The notes under the pieces were generated by a model. It worked only from the letters and a program-made list of their open reading frames with translations. It was not told the DNA's origin and did no database searches. From Geobacillus thermoleovorans (GTDB taxonomy: Bacteria; Bacillota; Bacilli; Bacillales; Anoxybacillaceae), in contig NZ_CP014335.1 of assembly GCF_001610955.1 (NCBI RefSeq), forward strand, positions 2,427,001-2,491,000: 64,000 nt of DNA. The letters run 5' to 3'. Made by a program: the position numbers and the translations under genes. Below, piece by piece: positions 32,500 to 42,657 of the stretch (position 1 is the stretch's first letter; every line of letters starts with the position of its first letter).

Positions 32500-32742
32500 T
32501 ATATAGATGCAACGAAGAAGTTTAATATATCCTTGACGGAAAAGCGGTTTGCCCATTTTCGACTGACGGAGGCAAGCCTGTGGCTTGCCTCCGTCACGCC
32601 TTGGCGTGACGGAAGACCGAACAACCGGCCTGCTTCACAGACCCATATATGGGTCTGGAAGCGGCGTTGTTCGGTCGCCCGACAGTCGATCAAATACTCG
32701 GGAAAAACTACAAATGGTAAAGCTTCAAATTGCATCTATATA
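32500..32742 (-). repeat. Structured MITE-like repeat, copy 3 (243 bp, inverted)
   Basis: Ends TATATAGATGCAA (32500-32512) and TTGCATCTATATA (32730-32742), both intact. Internal order of hairpins is the reverse of copies 1 and 2: GGCAAGCC/GGCTTGCC, then CCGTCACGCC/GGCGTGACGG, then the GACCGAACAAC...GTTGTTCGGTC hairpin with tip CAGACCCAT/ATGGGTCTG. The outer region TTTGCCCATTTTCGACTG matches copy 1 almost base for base. It forms the main body of the 438-bp gap between trmR and mltG. Confidence 0.85.
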
Positions 32743-32775
32743 CAACCCGGCATTTGCGCTTTGTCGTCATGAAAA

Positions 32776-32799
32776 ATAAGAGCCGCAAAGGACTCTTAT
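32776..32799 (-). terminator. Terminator of mltG
   Basis: ATAAGAG / CTCTTAT (32776-32782, 32793-32799) followed on the minus strand by TTTTTC. It ends the mltG transcript ahead of repeat copy 3, so trmR must have a promoter in or beside the repeat, or rely on read-through. Confidence 0.7.
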
Positions 32800-32883
32800 C
32801 GTTGGTCTGTTCAACTATACTACCATAAAACAGCGGAAAAGCGAAGCCGTTTCACCCCACCGGCCATTACCTTCCGTTTTGAC

Positions 32884-33975
32884 CTATTGTTTTCCAATAT
32901 GCTTCGCCTTTTCCCGGTTATGCTCGGCCAACGTTTTCGTAAAAATGACCTCGCCGCCCGGTGTCGCCAAAAAGTATAAATAGTCGGTCGCCGCCGGTTC
33001 AAGCGCCGCTTCGATCGACATTACGCCGGCGTTGGCGATCGGCCCCGGCGGCAGCCCTTTATGAATGTACGTGTTGTACGGCGAATTGACCTGCAAATCT
33101 TTATACAACACACGCTCTTTATGTTCGCCAAGGGCGTACAAAACGGTCGGGTCGGTTTGAAGCGGCATGCCGCGGTGCAGCCGATTGTAAAACACGCTGG
33201 CGATTTTTTGGCGGTCAGCTTTTTCCGTCGCCTCTTCCTCAATGAGCGACGACATCGTCAACAGCTGATGCGGCGACATGTTCTTTTCTTTCATCGCTGC
33301 CTTATATGTGTCAAGCACAGCTGCCGTTTTCGCCACCATCGCCTCAATGATCTCTGAGAGCGGCGGCTTTTCGTCAGCAAACACATACGTCGCCGGGAAC
33401 AAGTAGCCTTCCAGCGGATAGCGGATGCCTTTCCGAAAAATATCATCAGTCAACAAATCCGGGTGCATTTTCATCAGCCGTTCGATATACGCGCGATCGT
33501 TAAGCAATTTCATAATTTGTTCTTGTTTGTACCCTGTTTTCGCAGCAATGAGGTCAGCGATTTGCACCAATTGCGACCCTTCCGGAACGGTCAGCTTCAA
33601 TCCGATTTTTAGCGATTTCCCCGTTTTTAACAGCTCAATGATGCGCGCCATTGGCATCGCCCGCGTCAACTCATACTCCCCAGCCTGGAAGCCGGATTCA
33701 TTTTTCCAGCGGACATATAAGCGAAACACGGCCGCGCTTTTAATGAGCCGCTTTTGTTCGAGCTGCTCGGCAATCGCCGCCGCCGATGAACCGATCGGAA
33801 TCGAGACATGGACCGGGGTGCGGTCATTCGGGTCGACGGGCTTAAGCGCTGAACGGATGTATAAGAAACTGCTGGCGCCGGCAATGACAAACGCCGCCAG
33901 CAGAACAGCACAGACAATCAAGACGATTTTCCGCACAAGCCGCGCCTCTGGCGCCCTAAAATCGTTCTGTTTCAT
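32884..33975 (-). CDS. mltG: Endolytic murein transglycosylase MltG (YrrL)
   Basis: 363 residues. Cytoplasmic start, one transmembrane helix (about 15-40, IVLIVCAVLLAAFVIAGASSF), a LysM-like module (VSIPIGSSAAAIAEQLEQK), then the YceG/MltG domain with the catalytic glutamate in MSSLIEEEA near residue 243 and the conserved SPYNTYIHKGLPPGPIAN near residue 310. It cuts nascent glycan strands at the membrane and may set glycan length. Followed by a terminator and repeat copy 3. Confidence 0.93.
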   Translation of the reverse strand: MKQNDFRAPEARLVRKIVLIVCAVLLAAFVIAGASSFLYIRSALKPVDPNDRTPVHVSIPIGSSAAAIAEQLEQKRLIKSAAVFRLYVRWKNESGFQAGEYELTRAMPMARIIELLKTGKSLKIGLKLTVPEGSQLVQIADLIAAKTGYKQEQIMKLLNDRAYIERLMKMHPDLLTDDIFRKGIRYPLEGYLFPATYVFADEKPPLSEIIEAMVAKTAAVLDTYKAAMKEKNMSPHQLLTMSSLIEEEATEKADRQKIASVFYNRLHRGMPLQTDPTVLYALGEHKERVLYKDLQVNSPYNTYIHKGLPPGPIANAGVMSIEAALEPAATDYLYFLATPGGEVIFTKTLAEHNREKAKHIGKQ

Positions 33976-34176
33976 CTTTGTCCTCCTTTCACCCGGCCAT
34001 ATTATACTACAAAGTTCCGCATTTTTCGCCCTTGACGGTCAAAAAATGCAAAGCCAGGGGAGGGGAAACGCGCCGGTCAATCGAAGCCCTTCGCAACATT
34101 TGTCGGACAAACAAGAAGATGTCTGAACCATTGCATGGAACACAACTTATCGTTTCTCAGCGCATAATACGGCAAT

Positions 34177-34206
34177 AAGAAAAGGGGCCCCGATCCTTTT
34201 GGCCCC
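34177..34206 (-). terminator. Terminator of the ireB-ruvX-yrzB transcript
   Basis: GGGGCC / GGCCCC stem (34184-34189, 34201-34206) followed by TTTTCTT on the minus strand, directly after yrzB. Confidence 0.7.
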
Positions 34207-34220
34207 CCCTCTGCTGTCCG

Positions 34221-34535
<315 letters not shown>

Positions 34536-34952
34536 TTATCGTTTACTGTCCAAATATGACTGCAAAATGACGGCCGCCGCCATTTTGTCGATCACTTTCC
34601 GCCGCTTTTTCCGGCTGACGTCGGCAGCGATCAACATCCGTTCGGCGGCCATCGTCGACAGCCGTTCATCCCAAAGCACAACGGGCAAAGAAAACTCCTC
34701 TCGCAATTTGGCGGCGAACCGCTCGCTTGCCTCAGCGCGCGGCCCGAGCGTGCCGTTCATGTTTTTCGGCCACCCGACGACAATCGTATCGACGCCGTAC
34801 TCATCGATGATGGCGCGCAGCCGCTTTAAGCCGTAGTCGCCGCGCTCCGTATCAATGGCGATCGTCTCCAATCCTTGCGCTGTAAGGCCGAGTTCGTCGC
34901 TAACGGCAACGCCGAGCGTTTTCGTTCCCAAATCTAATCCTAGCGTCCGCAT
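34536..34952 (-). CDS. ruvX: Putative Holliday junction resolvase / pre-16S rRNA nuclease RuvX (YqgF)
   Basis: 138 residues, RNase H-like fold with the first catalytic aspartate in [16 protein letters not shown], a second acidic site in [11 protein letters not shown] near residue 98, and the closing [14 protein letters not shown]. The E. coli relative processes 16S rRNA 5' ends; others resolve recombination junctions, so the in vivo role is open. Known as YrrK in B. subtilis. Five bases behind ireB. Confidence 0.9.
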   Translation of the reverse strand: MRTLGLDLGTKTLGVAVSDELGLTAQGLETIAIDTERGDYGLKRLRAIIDEYGVDTIVVGWPKNMNGTLGPRAEASERFAAKLREEFSLPVVLWDERLSTMAAERMLIAADVSRKKRRKVIDKMAAAVILQSYLDSKR

Positions 34953-34956
34953 CAGG

Positions 34957-35223
34957 TTAATCCTTTCGTTGCCCCTGTAAATAGAATTTCACCAATTCCT
35001 CGATTAATTCGTCGCGTTCGATTTTGCGGATGAGCGCACGCGCATCTTTATGGCGCGGAATGTAAGCTGGGTCGCCGGACAACAAGTAGCCGACAATTTG
35101 ATTGATCGGATTGTAGCCTTTTTCCTGCAAGGCGCCATACACCGTCAACAACACTTCGCGAACGTTCGTCTCGGCCGGCTCCTCGGAAAAATGAAACTGC
35201 ATCGTTTGGTCAAACGAGCTCAC
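34957..35223 (-). CDS. ireB: IreB-family regulatory phosphoprotein (YrzL)
   Basis: 88 residues from the GTG at 35223, giving the sequence [11 protein letters not shown] at the start, as in the family; a GTG three codons upstream is possible. Conserved block [27 protein letters not shown] fills the middle. In Enterococcus IreB is phosphorylated by the IreK kinase on N-terminal threonines and tunes cephalosporin resistance. First gene of the ireB-ruvX-yrzB operon. Confidence 0.9.
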   Translation of the reverse strand: MSSFDQTMQFHFSEEPAETNVREVLLTVYGALQEKGYNPINQIVGYLLSGDPAYIPRHKDARALIRKIERDELIEELVKFYLQGQRKD

Positions 35224-35290
35224 CGTTTCCACCTCGCTCCTTATTCAGGCACCCCGTCCTTTTACATCCATTGTACACGATCCGCGCCAA

Positions 35291-37927
35291 TTAGGAAACG
35301 GATTTCACCCATGTTTCGACATAACCGAGCGCTTCGCCGACCTTGCTTGGGTCCTTGCCGCCAGCTTGCGCCAAATCCGGGCGCCCGCCGCCGCCCCCAC
35401 CGCAACGCGACGCTACTTCTTTCACCAGCTTGCCGGCATGGAATCCTTTTTTCACCAAATCGTCCGTTACTGCGGCAATCAGTTGCACTTTTCCGCCCTG
35501 GGCGGACGCCAACACGATGACCGCCGTGCCGAGCTTTTGTTTCAAATCATCAGCCATGGCCCGCAGTTGATTCATGTCATTGGCCTGCACTTTTGCCGCC
35601 AACACCGGCACGCCGTTTACATCTTTCACTTGACGGGTGAGGTGCTCAGCTTCCATATGGGCGAGGCGGGCAGCAAGCGATTCATTTTCGCGCTCGAGCT
35701 CTTTCAGCTCGGCAAACAGTCCGTCAAGACGCGCATTCAATTCTTTCGGACTTGTTTTCAGTTTTTGCGCCGCCTCTTGCAAAATAGCAAGCTGTTCGCT
35801 CATAAAGCGGTATGCCGCTTCCCCGGTCACCGCTTCAATCCGGCGCGTGCCGGCGCCGATGCCGGACTCGGAGACGATTTTAAACAACCCGATGGCTGAT
35901 GTGTTGGGCACATGGCAGCCGCCGCACAGCTCGAGGCTGTAGTCGCCGACTTTGACGACGCGGACGATGTCGCCGTATTTTTCGCCAAACAGCGCCATCG
36001 CGCCCATCGCTTTCGCTTCCTCGAGCGGTTTATAAAAAATGTCAACCGGGAGGCTTTTCCAAATTTGTTCGTTGACGATGGCTTCGATGCGCTCGAGCTC
36101 CTCTGGCTTCACTTGCCCAAAATGGGTGAAGTCAAAACGAAGCCGGTCCGGGGCGACAAGCGACCCCGCTTGGTTGACATGGCGGCCGAGCACGTCTTTT
36201 AGCGCTTGATGGAGCAAATGGGTCGCCGTATGGTTTTTTACGATGCGCATCCGCTTTGCTTCATCGACGCGCGCCGTATAGCGGGATCCTTTTTTCACCG
36301 TTCCGCGTTCGACGATGATCGCATGAAGATGTTGGCCGTTCGGCGCTTTTTGCACATCTTTGACGACCGCTGTTCCTGTTTCGCTTTCAAACACGCCTTG
36401 GTCAGCGATTTGTCCGCCGCTTTCGGCGTAAAATGGCGTCACATCGACGATGATTTGCGCCTCTTCGCCGGCTTTCACTTCCTCGACAAGCCGCCCGTCT
36501 TTGACGATGGCGATGACCGTCGATGCGGCAACAAGCTCATCGTAGCCGACAAACCGGCTTTCATCTTTAATGTCACCGAGCACTCCGCCTTGGACTTGCA
36601 TCGAATCGACATCTTGCCGGGCCGCGCGCGCCCGTTCGCGTTGCCGCTCCATCTCGCGCTCAAATCCGGCATGGTCGACCGTCATGCCCGCTTCAGCGGC
36701 GTACTCTTCCGTCAGCTCGATCGGAAAGCCGTACGTATCATACAGGCGGAACGCTTCCTCGCCCGGAATGACGTCGCTTCCTTGCTCTTTCGCCTTTTCG
36801 ATCACCTCCGCCAATATGGCGAGCCCTTCATGGAGCGTTTCATGGAACCGTTCTTCTTCCGTCCGGATGACGCGGGCGATGAAATCGGCTTTTTCTTTCA
36901 CCTCCGGATAGTAGTCGTGCATAATCTCGCCGACGACCGGGACGAGTTCGTACATAAACGGACGGTCAATGCCGATATGTTTCGCATAGCGCACCGCGCG
37001 GCGGAGCAGGCGGCGCAGCACATAACCGCGGCCCTCATTTGACGGCAGCGCCCCGTCGCCGATCGCGAACGTCACGGCTCGAATATGGTCGGCGATCACC
37101 TTAAAGGCGACGTCTTTGTCCGGATCTTCGCCATACCGCTCGCCGGCGATCTGCTCGGTCGCGCGGATGATCGGCAGGAACAAGTCGGTTTCAAAGTTCG
37201 TCGGCACGTCTTGCAAAATCGAGCACATCCGCTCCAAGCCCATGCCGGTGTCGATGTTTTTCTTCGGCAGCGGCGTGTACGTGCCGTCCGGGTTATGGTT
37301 AAACTGCGAAAAGACAAGGTTCCATACTTCTAAATAGCGGTCATTTTCCCCGCCTGGGTACAGCTCCGGATCGTTCGGGTCGTTGCCGAACGCTTCGCCG
37401 CGGTCGTAAAAGATTTCCGTGTTCGGACCGCTCGGGCCTTCGCCGATGTCCCAGAAGTTGCCTTCAAGGCGAATGATCCGCTCTTCCGGCAAGCCGATTT
37501 CGTTGCGCCAAATGTTGTACGCTTCCTCGTCTTCCGGATGGACGGTGACGGACAACCGTTCCGGATCAAAACCGATCCATTTGTCGCTCGTCAAAAACTC
37601 CCATGCCCAATGGATCGCTTCCCGCTTGAAGTAATCGCCGATCGAAAAGTTGCCGAGCATTTCAAAAAACGTATGGTGGCGCGCCGTTTTCCCGACGTTT
37701 TCGATGTCGTTGGTGCGGATCGATTTTTGCGCGTTGCAAATGCGCGGGTTTTCCGGAACGATGCGCCCGTCAAAGTATTTTTTCAACGTCGCGACGCCGC
37801 TGTTGATCCACAACAGCGACGGGTCGTCGACCGGAATGAGCGATGCGCTCGGCTCAACCGCATGGCCTTTTTCTTGGAAAAACTCTAAAAACATGCGCCG
37901 CACTTGGGCGGATGTCAGCTTTTTCAT
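35291..37927 (-). CDS. alaS: Alanyl-tRNA synthetase
   Basis: 878 residues from ATG 37927 (GGGGAGGATC ahead; longer upstream frame lies in the leader terminator). Class II catalytic core with the start motif [13 protein letters not shown] and GMGLERM near residue 225; editing domain with [11 protein letters not shown] (HxxxH) near residue 565 and CGGCHVPNT (the distal cysteine-histidine) near residue 665; C-terminal glycine-rich [16 protein letters not shown]. It charges tRNA-Ala and hydrolyses mischarged Ser/Gly. Expression is controlled by the T-box leader at 37955-38225. Confidence 0.97.
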   Translation of the reverse strand: MKKLTSAQVRRMFLEFFQEKGHAVEPSASLIPVDDPSLLWINSGVATLKKYFDGRIVPENPRICNAQKSIRTNDIENVGKTARHHTFFEMLGNFSIGDYFKREAIHWAWEFLTSDKWIGFDPERLSVTVHPEDEEAYNIWRNEIGLPEERIIRLEGNFWDIGEGPSGPNTEIFYDRGEAFGNDPNDPELYPGGENDRYLEVWNLVFSQFNHNPDGTYTPLPKKNIDTGMGLERMCSILQDVPTNFETDLFLPIIRATEQIAGERYGEDPDKDVAFKVIADHIRAVTFAIGDGALPSNEGRGYVLRRLLRRAVRYAKHIGIDRPFMYELVPVVGEIMHDYYPEVKEKADFIARVIRTEEERFHETLHEGLAILAEVIEKAKEQGSDVIPGEEAFRLYDTYGFPIELTEEYAAEAGMTVDHAGFEREMERQRERARAARQDVDSMQVQGGVLGDIKDESRFVGYDELVAASTVIAIVKDGRLVEEVKAGEEAQIIVDVTPFYAESGGQIADQGVFESETGTAVVKDVQKAPNGQHLHAIIVERGTVKKGSRYTARVDEAKRMRIVKNHTATHLLHQALKDVLGRHVNQAGSLVAPDRLRFDFTHFGQVKPEELERIEAIVNEQIWKSLPVDIFYKPLEEAKAMGAMALFGEKYGDIVRVVKVGDYSLELCGGCHVPNTSAIGLFKIVSESGIGAGTRRIEAVTGEAAYRFMSEQLAILQEAAQKLKTSPKELNARLDGLFAELKELERENESLAARLAHMEAEHLTRQVKDVNGVPVLAAKVQANDMNQLRAMADDLKQKLGTAVIVLASAQGGKVQLIAAVTDDLVKKGFHAGKLVKEVASRCGGGGGGRPDLAQAGGKDPSKVGEALGYVETWVKSVS

Positions 37928-37954
37928 GATGATCCTCCCCTTTCGCCTTTTATA

Positions 37955-38225
37955 TAAAAAAACTCCCATCCCCTGCAGGGACGAGAGTTATGCTCGCGGT
38001 ACCACCCTGTTTATGGGCAAAAAACGCCCATCACCTCTTTGGCCGTAACGCAGCCTTGCGTCAGGTTTTGCCTGCGCTCCGGATTAGCCTTCTGTTGCCC
38101 TTCATCTGGAATTTCTTTCAGCCGCGGAAATTCCTCTCTGTGCGCGAGCTCGCGCGTTAAGATGGACTGCAACATACTCGATCCGTCATCGCGTTATGTA
38201 TTCGCTTTTTTCATTGAAAGATTAT
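37955..38225 (-). ncRNA. T-box leader of alaS
   Basis: Contains the T-box core AGGGTGGTACCGCG (within 37991-38011 on the minus strand) followed by a terminator stem AACTCTCGTCCC / GGGATGGGAGTT (37961-37972, 37978-37989) and seven Ts. The 5' part holds the AGAGAG motif region and long stem I. Uncharged tRNA-Ala is expected to stabilise the antiterminator. It explains the whole 318-bp gap between yrrI and alaS. Confidence 0.93.
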
Positions 38226-38245
38226 AGACAAGCAGAGAGCATTTG

Positions 38246-39313
38246 TCAATGCGAAGCATAATGCTCTTTCCAATGGGCGATGGCCACTTTCAGCACCGCC
38301 GCCGTCGGAACGGCGAGAATGAGGCCGAGCACGCCGGCGAGCTCGCCGCCGGCAAAGAGGGCGAGCATAATGACAAGCGGATGCATATGCACGCTTTTGC
38401 CGACGATCAACGGCGACAAGATGTTCCCTTCTAAAAACTGCAAGGTAAAAATGATGACAAGCACGATCACGACCATTTTCAGCGAGACGGTGGCAGCCAA
38501 AATGACCGCTGGAACGGCGCCGATCAGCGGGCCAAAATACGGGATGATGTTCGTCACGCCAATGACAAAGCCGAGCAACAGCGGATAATCCATGCCGGCA
38601 AGCCACAAGCCGAGCGCCGCTGCCAGACCGATCGCCGCACAGACGAACAGCTGGCCGCGAATGTAGCCGCCGAGCGATTCATCGACATCCTTCAAAAACG
38701 TCATCCCCGGCCCACGCCACCGCTTCGGTGTCATGTACCAAATCGCTTTTTTCAACACATCGATGTCTTTTAACATATAGAAGACGATAAACGGAATGAT
38801 CAACAGCGTCGCCGCCGAACCGATGAACGATTTGGCGGCGTTGATCGCCATCGCGACGGCGGCCGCCGCTGCCTGCTCGATCTCGGCAAACATCGCCTCG
38901 ATGCGTGTGTGCACCTCAAGCGGCCAATTCGACGTCTCGTCGTGGATGTGGCGCACCCATTGGCGGTATGTATTCATCAAAGACGGCAGCTGTTCATCCA
39001 GTTCACGCAACTGGGCGATGAATAGCGGCACGCCGCGGTACAAGCCGTAGCCGACCAAACCGAAAAACAACAAATAAATCAACAAAATGGCAAGGGCGCG
39101 CGGCATTCCTTTGCGATGGATGGATTCCACAAGCGGGTAGAGCAAATACGTAATAAACGACGCCAGCAAAAACGGCGTCAACACCGTTGCGATAAAATCA
39201 ATGACCGGCCGCCAAACGTCTTTCATCCGAACGATCAAATAGATGATTGCCGTCATGAGCAGCCATTTTCCGATGCGAAAGAACGACAGCCATTGTTGCT
39301 CGCCCATCGCCAC
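38246..39313 (-). CDS. yrrI: AI-2E family transporter YrrI
   Basis: 355 residues, about eight transmembrane segments. Family segments IPFIVFYMLKDID (near 175) and GVTNIIPYFGPLIGAVPAVILA (near 250) with a PLIVGKSVHMHPLVI block are clear. Position ahead of alaS matches B. subtilis YrrI. Substrate unknown; the family includes quorum-signal exporters and Na+/H+ antiporters. About one third of residues in 85-150 are a soluble amphipathic loop typical of the family. Confidence 0.85.
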   Translation of the reverse strand: MAMGEQQWLSFFRIGKWLLMTAIIYLIVRMKDVWRPVIDFIATVLTPFLLASFITYLLYPLVESIHRKGMPRALAILLIYLLFFGLVGYGLYRGVPLFIAQLRELDEQLPSLMNTYRQWVRHIHDETSNWPLEVHTRIEAMFAEIEQAAAAAVAMAINAAKSFIGSAATLLIIPFIVFYMLKDIDVLKKAIWYMTPKRWRGPGMTFLKDVDESLGGYIRGQLFVCAAIGLAAALGLWLAGMDYPLLLGFVIGVTNIIPYFGPLIGAVPAVILAATVSLKMVVIVLVIIFTLQFLEGNILSPLIVGKSVHMHPLVIMLALFAGGELAGVLGLILAVPTAAVLKVAIAHWKEHYASH

Positions 39314-39425
39314 ACCTCCTACCGTTTAGTGTAGGAGATGCGGCGGGAAATATGCCTTCACCGCTTTTAGCACTATTTGACAGCCACAAGGCGACGCCCC
39401 CGCGCAAAGGCGAGGGCGAGCGCCG

Positions 39426-39560
39426 TCAGCGGATCGCTTGCATCAAGCGGCGGCGCATCCTCCGCATCGTGCGACCGTTCATCCAATCGTTTCGTTGGGC
39501 GAGCTGATAAGCGGCGACGCCTAATCCGACTGCTAACAGCGACGTCATCATCCGGTTCAT
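39426..39560 (-). CDS. yrzQ: YrzQ-family (DUF3918) small membrane-associated protein
   Basis: 44 residues, ATG at 39560 following GGGGGGACACGC. Starts MNRMMTSLLAVGLGVAAYQLAQ (short helix) and ends with a very basic RTMRRMRRRLMQAIR tail, the YrzQ pattern. Function unknown. It is missed by length-limited gene calling; an overlapping longer frame in another phase is a shadow. Confidence 0.75.
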   Translation of the reverse strand: MNRMMTSLLAVGLGVAAYQLAQRNDWMNGRTMRRMRRRLMQAIR

Positions 39561-39571
39561 GCGTGTCCCCC

Positions 39572-39763
39572 CTAAAATTGGATCGTGCGTTCGTGGTCGT
39601 CAAACAAGTCGTCAAGAGAACTCAACGTTCCGTCTTCTTCCACTTGATGGGCGTGGATCATCCCTTTCGAGACGGACAGCTCAATAAAGCAATCCCAGCA
39701 GTAGTACTGGTTGACGCCGATTTTCCCTAAATTTTTTCGTTTGCAATTCGGGCAAATGAGCAT
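39572..39763 (-). CDS. Small zinc-ribbon protein next to yrzQ
   Basis: 63 residues. CPNCKRKNLGKIG and YYCWDCFIEL form a four-cysteine zinc ribbon; the rest is acidic (EEDGTLSSLDDLFDDHE). A counterpart occupies the same place in B. subtilis (probably yrzR). Soluble; possible nucleic acid or protein binding. Eleven bases ahead of yrzQ, thus one operon. Confidence 0.7.
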   Translation of the reverse strand: MLICPNCKRKNLGKIGVNQYYCWDCFIELSVSKGMIHAHQVEEDGTLSSLDDLFDDHERTIQF

Positions 39764-39778
39764 GGACAGCCACTCTCC

Positions 39779-40252
39779 TTACATCGTTGTTTCCACGGTG
39801 ACCACGCCTTCTCTGGCGGTGAACGGAGCGAGCTCCATTCGTTTCTTTCCTTCGGTCAAATCGGAAAAAAATCCCTCGCTGATCTCGTATCCGTCAATTT
39901 TGCCCAATTGCCCGTCAAAATATACGTCATCCAACAGTCCGATCGTTGTTCCGTCCGCGGCGACAACCATGCTGCCGGCGAGGCCGCGTTCGCCGTAAAG
40001 AGAGTGGCCGCTGTCAGAAGAAGGAAACGGCTGGAAGCTATCGGCATCACAGATGATGACTCGGTCGTTTTCGAACGACTGCACGGCTGAAAGCGGCAAA
40101 TAGCGGCGGCGGCCGAACAAACCGCCCTGTTCCGCGACAAGCCCTTTGACCGCGCCGTGGCTGGTAAACCAAATGTCAGCGATCGTTCCGACCATTTTTC
40201 CCGTCGTTTGTTCATAAATGGGAAGGCCCTTGATGTCGGAAAACGTCCGCAT
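39779..40252 (-). CDS. yrrD: PRC-barrel protein YrrD
   Basis: 157 residues from ATG 40252 (AAGGTGGGAG ahead; longer frame rejected). Two PRC-barrel-like repeats: residues 1-75 (DIKGLPIYEQTTGKMVGTIADIWF) and 85-150 (GTTIGLLDDVYFDGQLGKIDGYEIS). Such barrels bind proteins or RNA in photosynthetic reaction centres, RimM and sporulation proteins. Sits between recD2 and the zinc-ribbon gene as in Bacillus. Specific role unknown. Confidence 0.8.
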   Translation of the reverse strand: MRTFSDIKGLPIYEQTTGKMVGTIADIWFTSHGAVKGLVAEQGGLFGRRRYLPLSAVQSFENDRVIICDADSFQPFPSSDSGHSLYGERGLAGSMVVAADGTTIGLLDDVYFDGQLGKIDGYEISEGFFSDLTEGKKRMELAPFTAREGVVTVETTM

Positions 40253-40277
40253 CGTTCTCCCACCTTTCCAGCCACCT

Positions 40278-42638
40278 TTAGCTTGGCTCATCGCCCATAA
40301 AGTCATACGGCGTAACGTTTTCCATCCCCATGTTCGCCTCTTCAAACGGCAGTTCGACCTCGACAAACGGCGCCGCCGCCCCCGCCAGCTTCTCAGCGAG
40401 CGCCGTCTGGCGCGCTCCGTCGCTTTGTTTTGCGACGCCGAATCGAAACGCTTCCTCTTCCCCGCATAAAACGAGAAACTGCTTGCTTCTTGTCACCGCA
40501 GTATACAACAAATTCCGTTTCAACATCCGGTAATAGCTTTTGACGACGGGCAAAATGACGATTGGAAACTCGCTTCCTTGCGCCTTATGAACCGAACAGC
40601 AGTACGCATGGGTGATTTGTCCTAAATCTTGCCGTGTGTACGTCACTTCAATGCCATCAAACGAGACGACGAGCAAGTCTTGCTTTTCGATATTTTCTTT
40701 GGCGTAAAAAATGGCAACGATTTCGCCGATGTCGCCGTTAAACACATTGTCTTCCGGTTGATTGACGAGCTGCAGCACCTTATCGCCGACGCGGTAGACG
40801 ACCTCACCGACCGACAGCTCCCGCTTCCCCTCAGCCGGCGGGTTGAACAGCTCTTGAAGCGCTTTGTTCAATTGGTCAATGCCCGCTGGACCACGGTACA
40901 TCGGGGCGAGCACTTGAATATCTTTGACGGAAAACCCTTTTTTGCGCGCGTTGTCCGCGATTTGCCGCACGACATCGACGACCTGGCCCGCACGGCAGCG
41001 GATGAATGAACGGTCTGCCTTCGGAGCGGTCAAATCGTCCGGCACGACGCCGCGCTTCATCTCATGAGCAAGCTCGATGATCGATGATCCTTCCGCCTGG
41101 CGATACACCTCGGTCAACCGAGCGAACGGAATGACGCCTGAAGAGAGCAAGTCTTTCAGCACTTGCCCTGGCCCGACGGATGGCAATTGATCCTCATCGC
41201 CGACAAAAATGACTTGCATGCCGTTTGGCACGGCTTTTAACAGCTGGTTGGCGAGCCACGTGTCGACCATCGACATCTCATCGATGACAAGCAGCTTGCC
41301 GGAAATCGGTTCGTTCTCGTCGCGGCTGAACCCTTCCGCCCCATTCCAGCCGAGCAAGCGGTGGATCGTCGCCGCCGGCAGCCCGGTCGCCTCGCTCATC
41401 CGCTTCGCCGCTCGGCCGGTCGGTGCGGCCAGCAGCACCGGAAACGGCTCGCCTTGTTTGTAGTCAGCCGGGTCAAGAGACAGGCCGTTTAGGGCGGCAA
41501 ACAGCTCGACGATGCCTTTGATGACCGTCGTTTTCCCCGTTCCCGGACCGCCGGTCAAAATAAACAGCGGCGAAGAAAGCGCTTGTTGGATCGCTTCCCT
41601 TTGCTGGGGGGCATATTGCATGCCAAGCCGTTCCTCAAGCGCCCCAAGCGCCAGCAAAAACTCCGACTCGGCAAACGCCGACGGCGGCGTCTGCCCGAGC
41701 AGCCGCTTAATGTTGGAGACGATCCCTTTCTCGGCGAAGTAAAGGGAAGGGAGATAATAACGCCCTTGCTCGGCGATCAGCTTCCCTTCTTCGCTTAACA
41801 TCAGAAGCGTTTGGCTGATCGCTCGTCCATCCACCGCACCGCTCAGCCTTCCGTCAAGCAGCTCCCCGATGCGCTCCATCAGCTCTTCCTCGCGCAAATA
41901 AACGTGCCCTTCCTGCAAGCACGCCTGTTCAAGAACAAACAACGAGGCGGCGCGCAGCCGGGCCGGATGGCTGCCGGAAATGCCGAGCTGGCGCCCGATT
42001 TCATCAGCGCGGCCAAAGCCGATCCCTTCGATATCCTCAACGAGCTGGTACGGGTTCTCGTGGATGATGTCAACCGCTTCTTCGCCATACGCTTGGTAAA
42101 TTTTCATGGCCAGCTGCGGGCCAAAACCGAGCTGGGCGAGGGCGATCATCGTTTGCTCAAGCCCTTCGTGGGCGCGAAGCGCATCGTACAGCTGCTTCGC
42201 CTTTTTTTTCGTCAGCTTCGGCACACGCTCTAGCGCCCTGGGGTCGCGCAAAATCGCGGCGATCGCGTTTTCGCCGAGCGTCTCGACAATCGCCGCAGCC
42301 GTTTTTTTGCCGATTCCTTTAAACAAACCGCTCGATAAATAATGAATGACTCCTTCTTTCGTGTTCGGAAGCTGTTTGCGGAACTGACTAGCCGCATATT
42401 GGCGGCCAAAACGCGGATGTTGGCGGAATTGTCCGTAAAAGATGTAGACGTCCCCTTCGTTTAAACGCGGAAAATAGCCGGTGACGACGACTTCCTCCTC
42501 AACGGGCGCTTCGTTCGTTTCCTCAACGCGCACGCGGACGACCGTGTACAATGTTTCCTCATTATGAAAAATGACCGCCAAGCACACTCCTTTAATGAAC
42601 GTGCGTCCGTCAAGGGCGAGGATTTGTTGCTCTTGCAA
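40278..42638 (-). CDS. recD2: ATP-dependent DNA helicase RecD2 (YrrC)
   Basis: 786 residues from a TTG at 42638 (GGGGG seven bases ahead); an earlier TTG at 42668 overlaps yrrB and has no site. N-terminal OB-like and helix-hairpin-helix region (GIGKKTAAAIVETLG near residue 90), then superfamily 1B helicase with Walker A GGPGTGKTT near residue 350, LVIDEMSMVD, and the C-terminal VHKAQGSEFPIVI motif. It unwinds 5'-to-3' and takes part in repair and replication-fork stability, without RecBC partners. The ATP site, GDEDQLPSVGPG, is intact. Confidence 0.92.
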   Translation of the reverse strand: MQEQQILALDGRTFIKGVCLAVIFHNEETLYTVVRVRVEETNEAPVEEEVVVTGYFPRLNEGDVYIFYGQFRQHPRFGRQYAASQFRKQLPNTKEGVIHYLSSGLFKGIGKKTAAAIVETLGENAIAAILRDPRALERVPKLTKKKAKQLYDALRAHEGLEQTMIALAQLGFGPQLAMKIYQAYGEEAVDIIHENPYQLVEDIEGIGFGRADEIGRQLGISGSHPARLRAASLFVLEQACLQEGHVYLREEELMERIGELLDGRLSGAVDGRAISQTLLMLSEEGKLIAEQGRYYLPSLYFAEKGIVSNIKRLLGQTPPSAFAESEFLLALGALEERLGMQYAPQQREAIQQALSSPLFILTGGPGTGKTTVIKGIVELFAALNGLSLDPADYKQGEPFPVLLAAPTGRAAKRMSEATGLPAATIHRLLGWNGAEGFSRDENEPISGKLLVIDEMSMVDTWLANQLLKAVPNGMQVIFVGDEDQLPSVGPGQVLKDLLSSGVIPFARLTEVYRQAEGSSIIELAHEMKRGVVPDDLTAPKADRSFIRCRAGQVVDVVRQIADNARKKGFSVKDIQVLAPMYRGPAGIDQLNKALQELFNPPAEGKRELSVGEVVYRVGDKVLQLVNQPEDNVFNGDIGEIVAIFYAKENIEKQDLLVVSFDGIEVTYTRQDLGQITHAYCCSVHKAQGSEFPIVILPVVKSYYRMLKRNLLYTAVTRSKQFLVLCGEEEAFRFGVAKQSDGARQTALAEKLAGAAAPFVEVELPFEEANMGMENVTPYDFMGDEPS

Positions 42639-42657
42639 CAGCCATCCCCCTGCCTTT

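Noticed and set aside
33976..34176. Plus-strand frame upstream of mltG
   Set aside because: Composition and lack of ribosome binding site indicate a shadow; the stretch most likely carries the mltG promoter.
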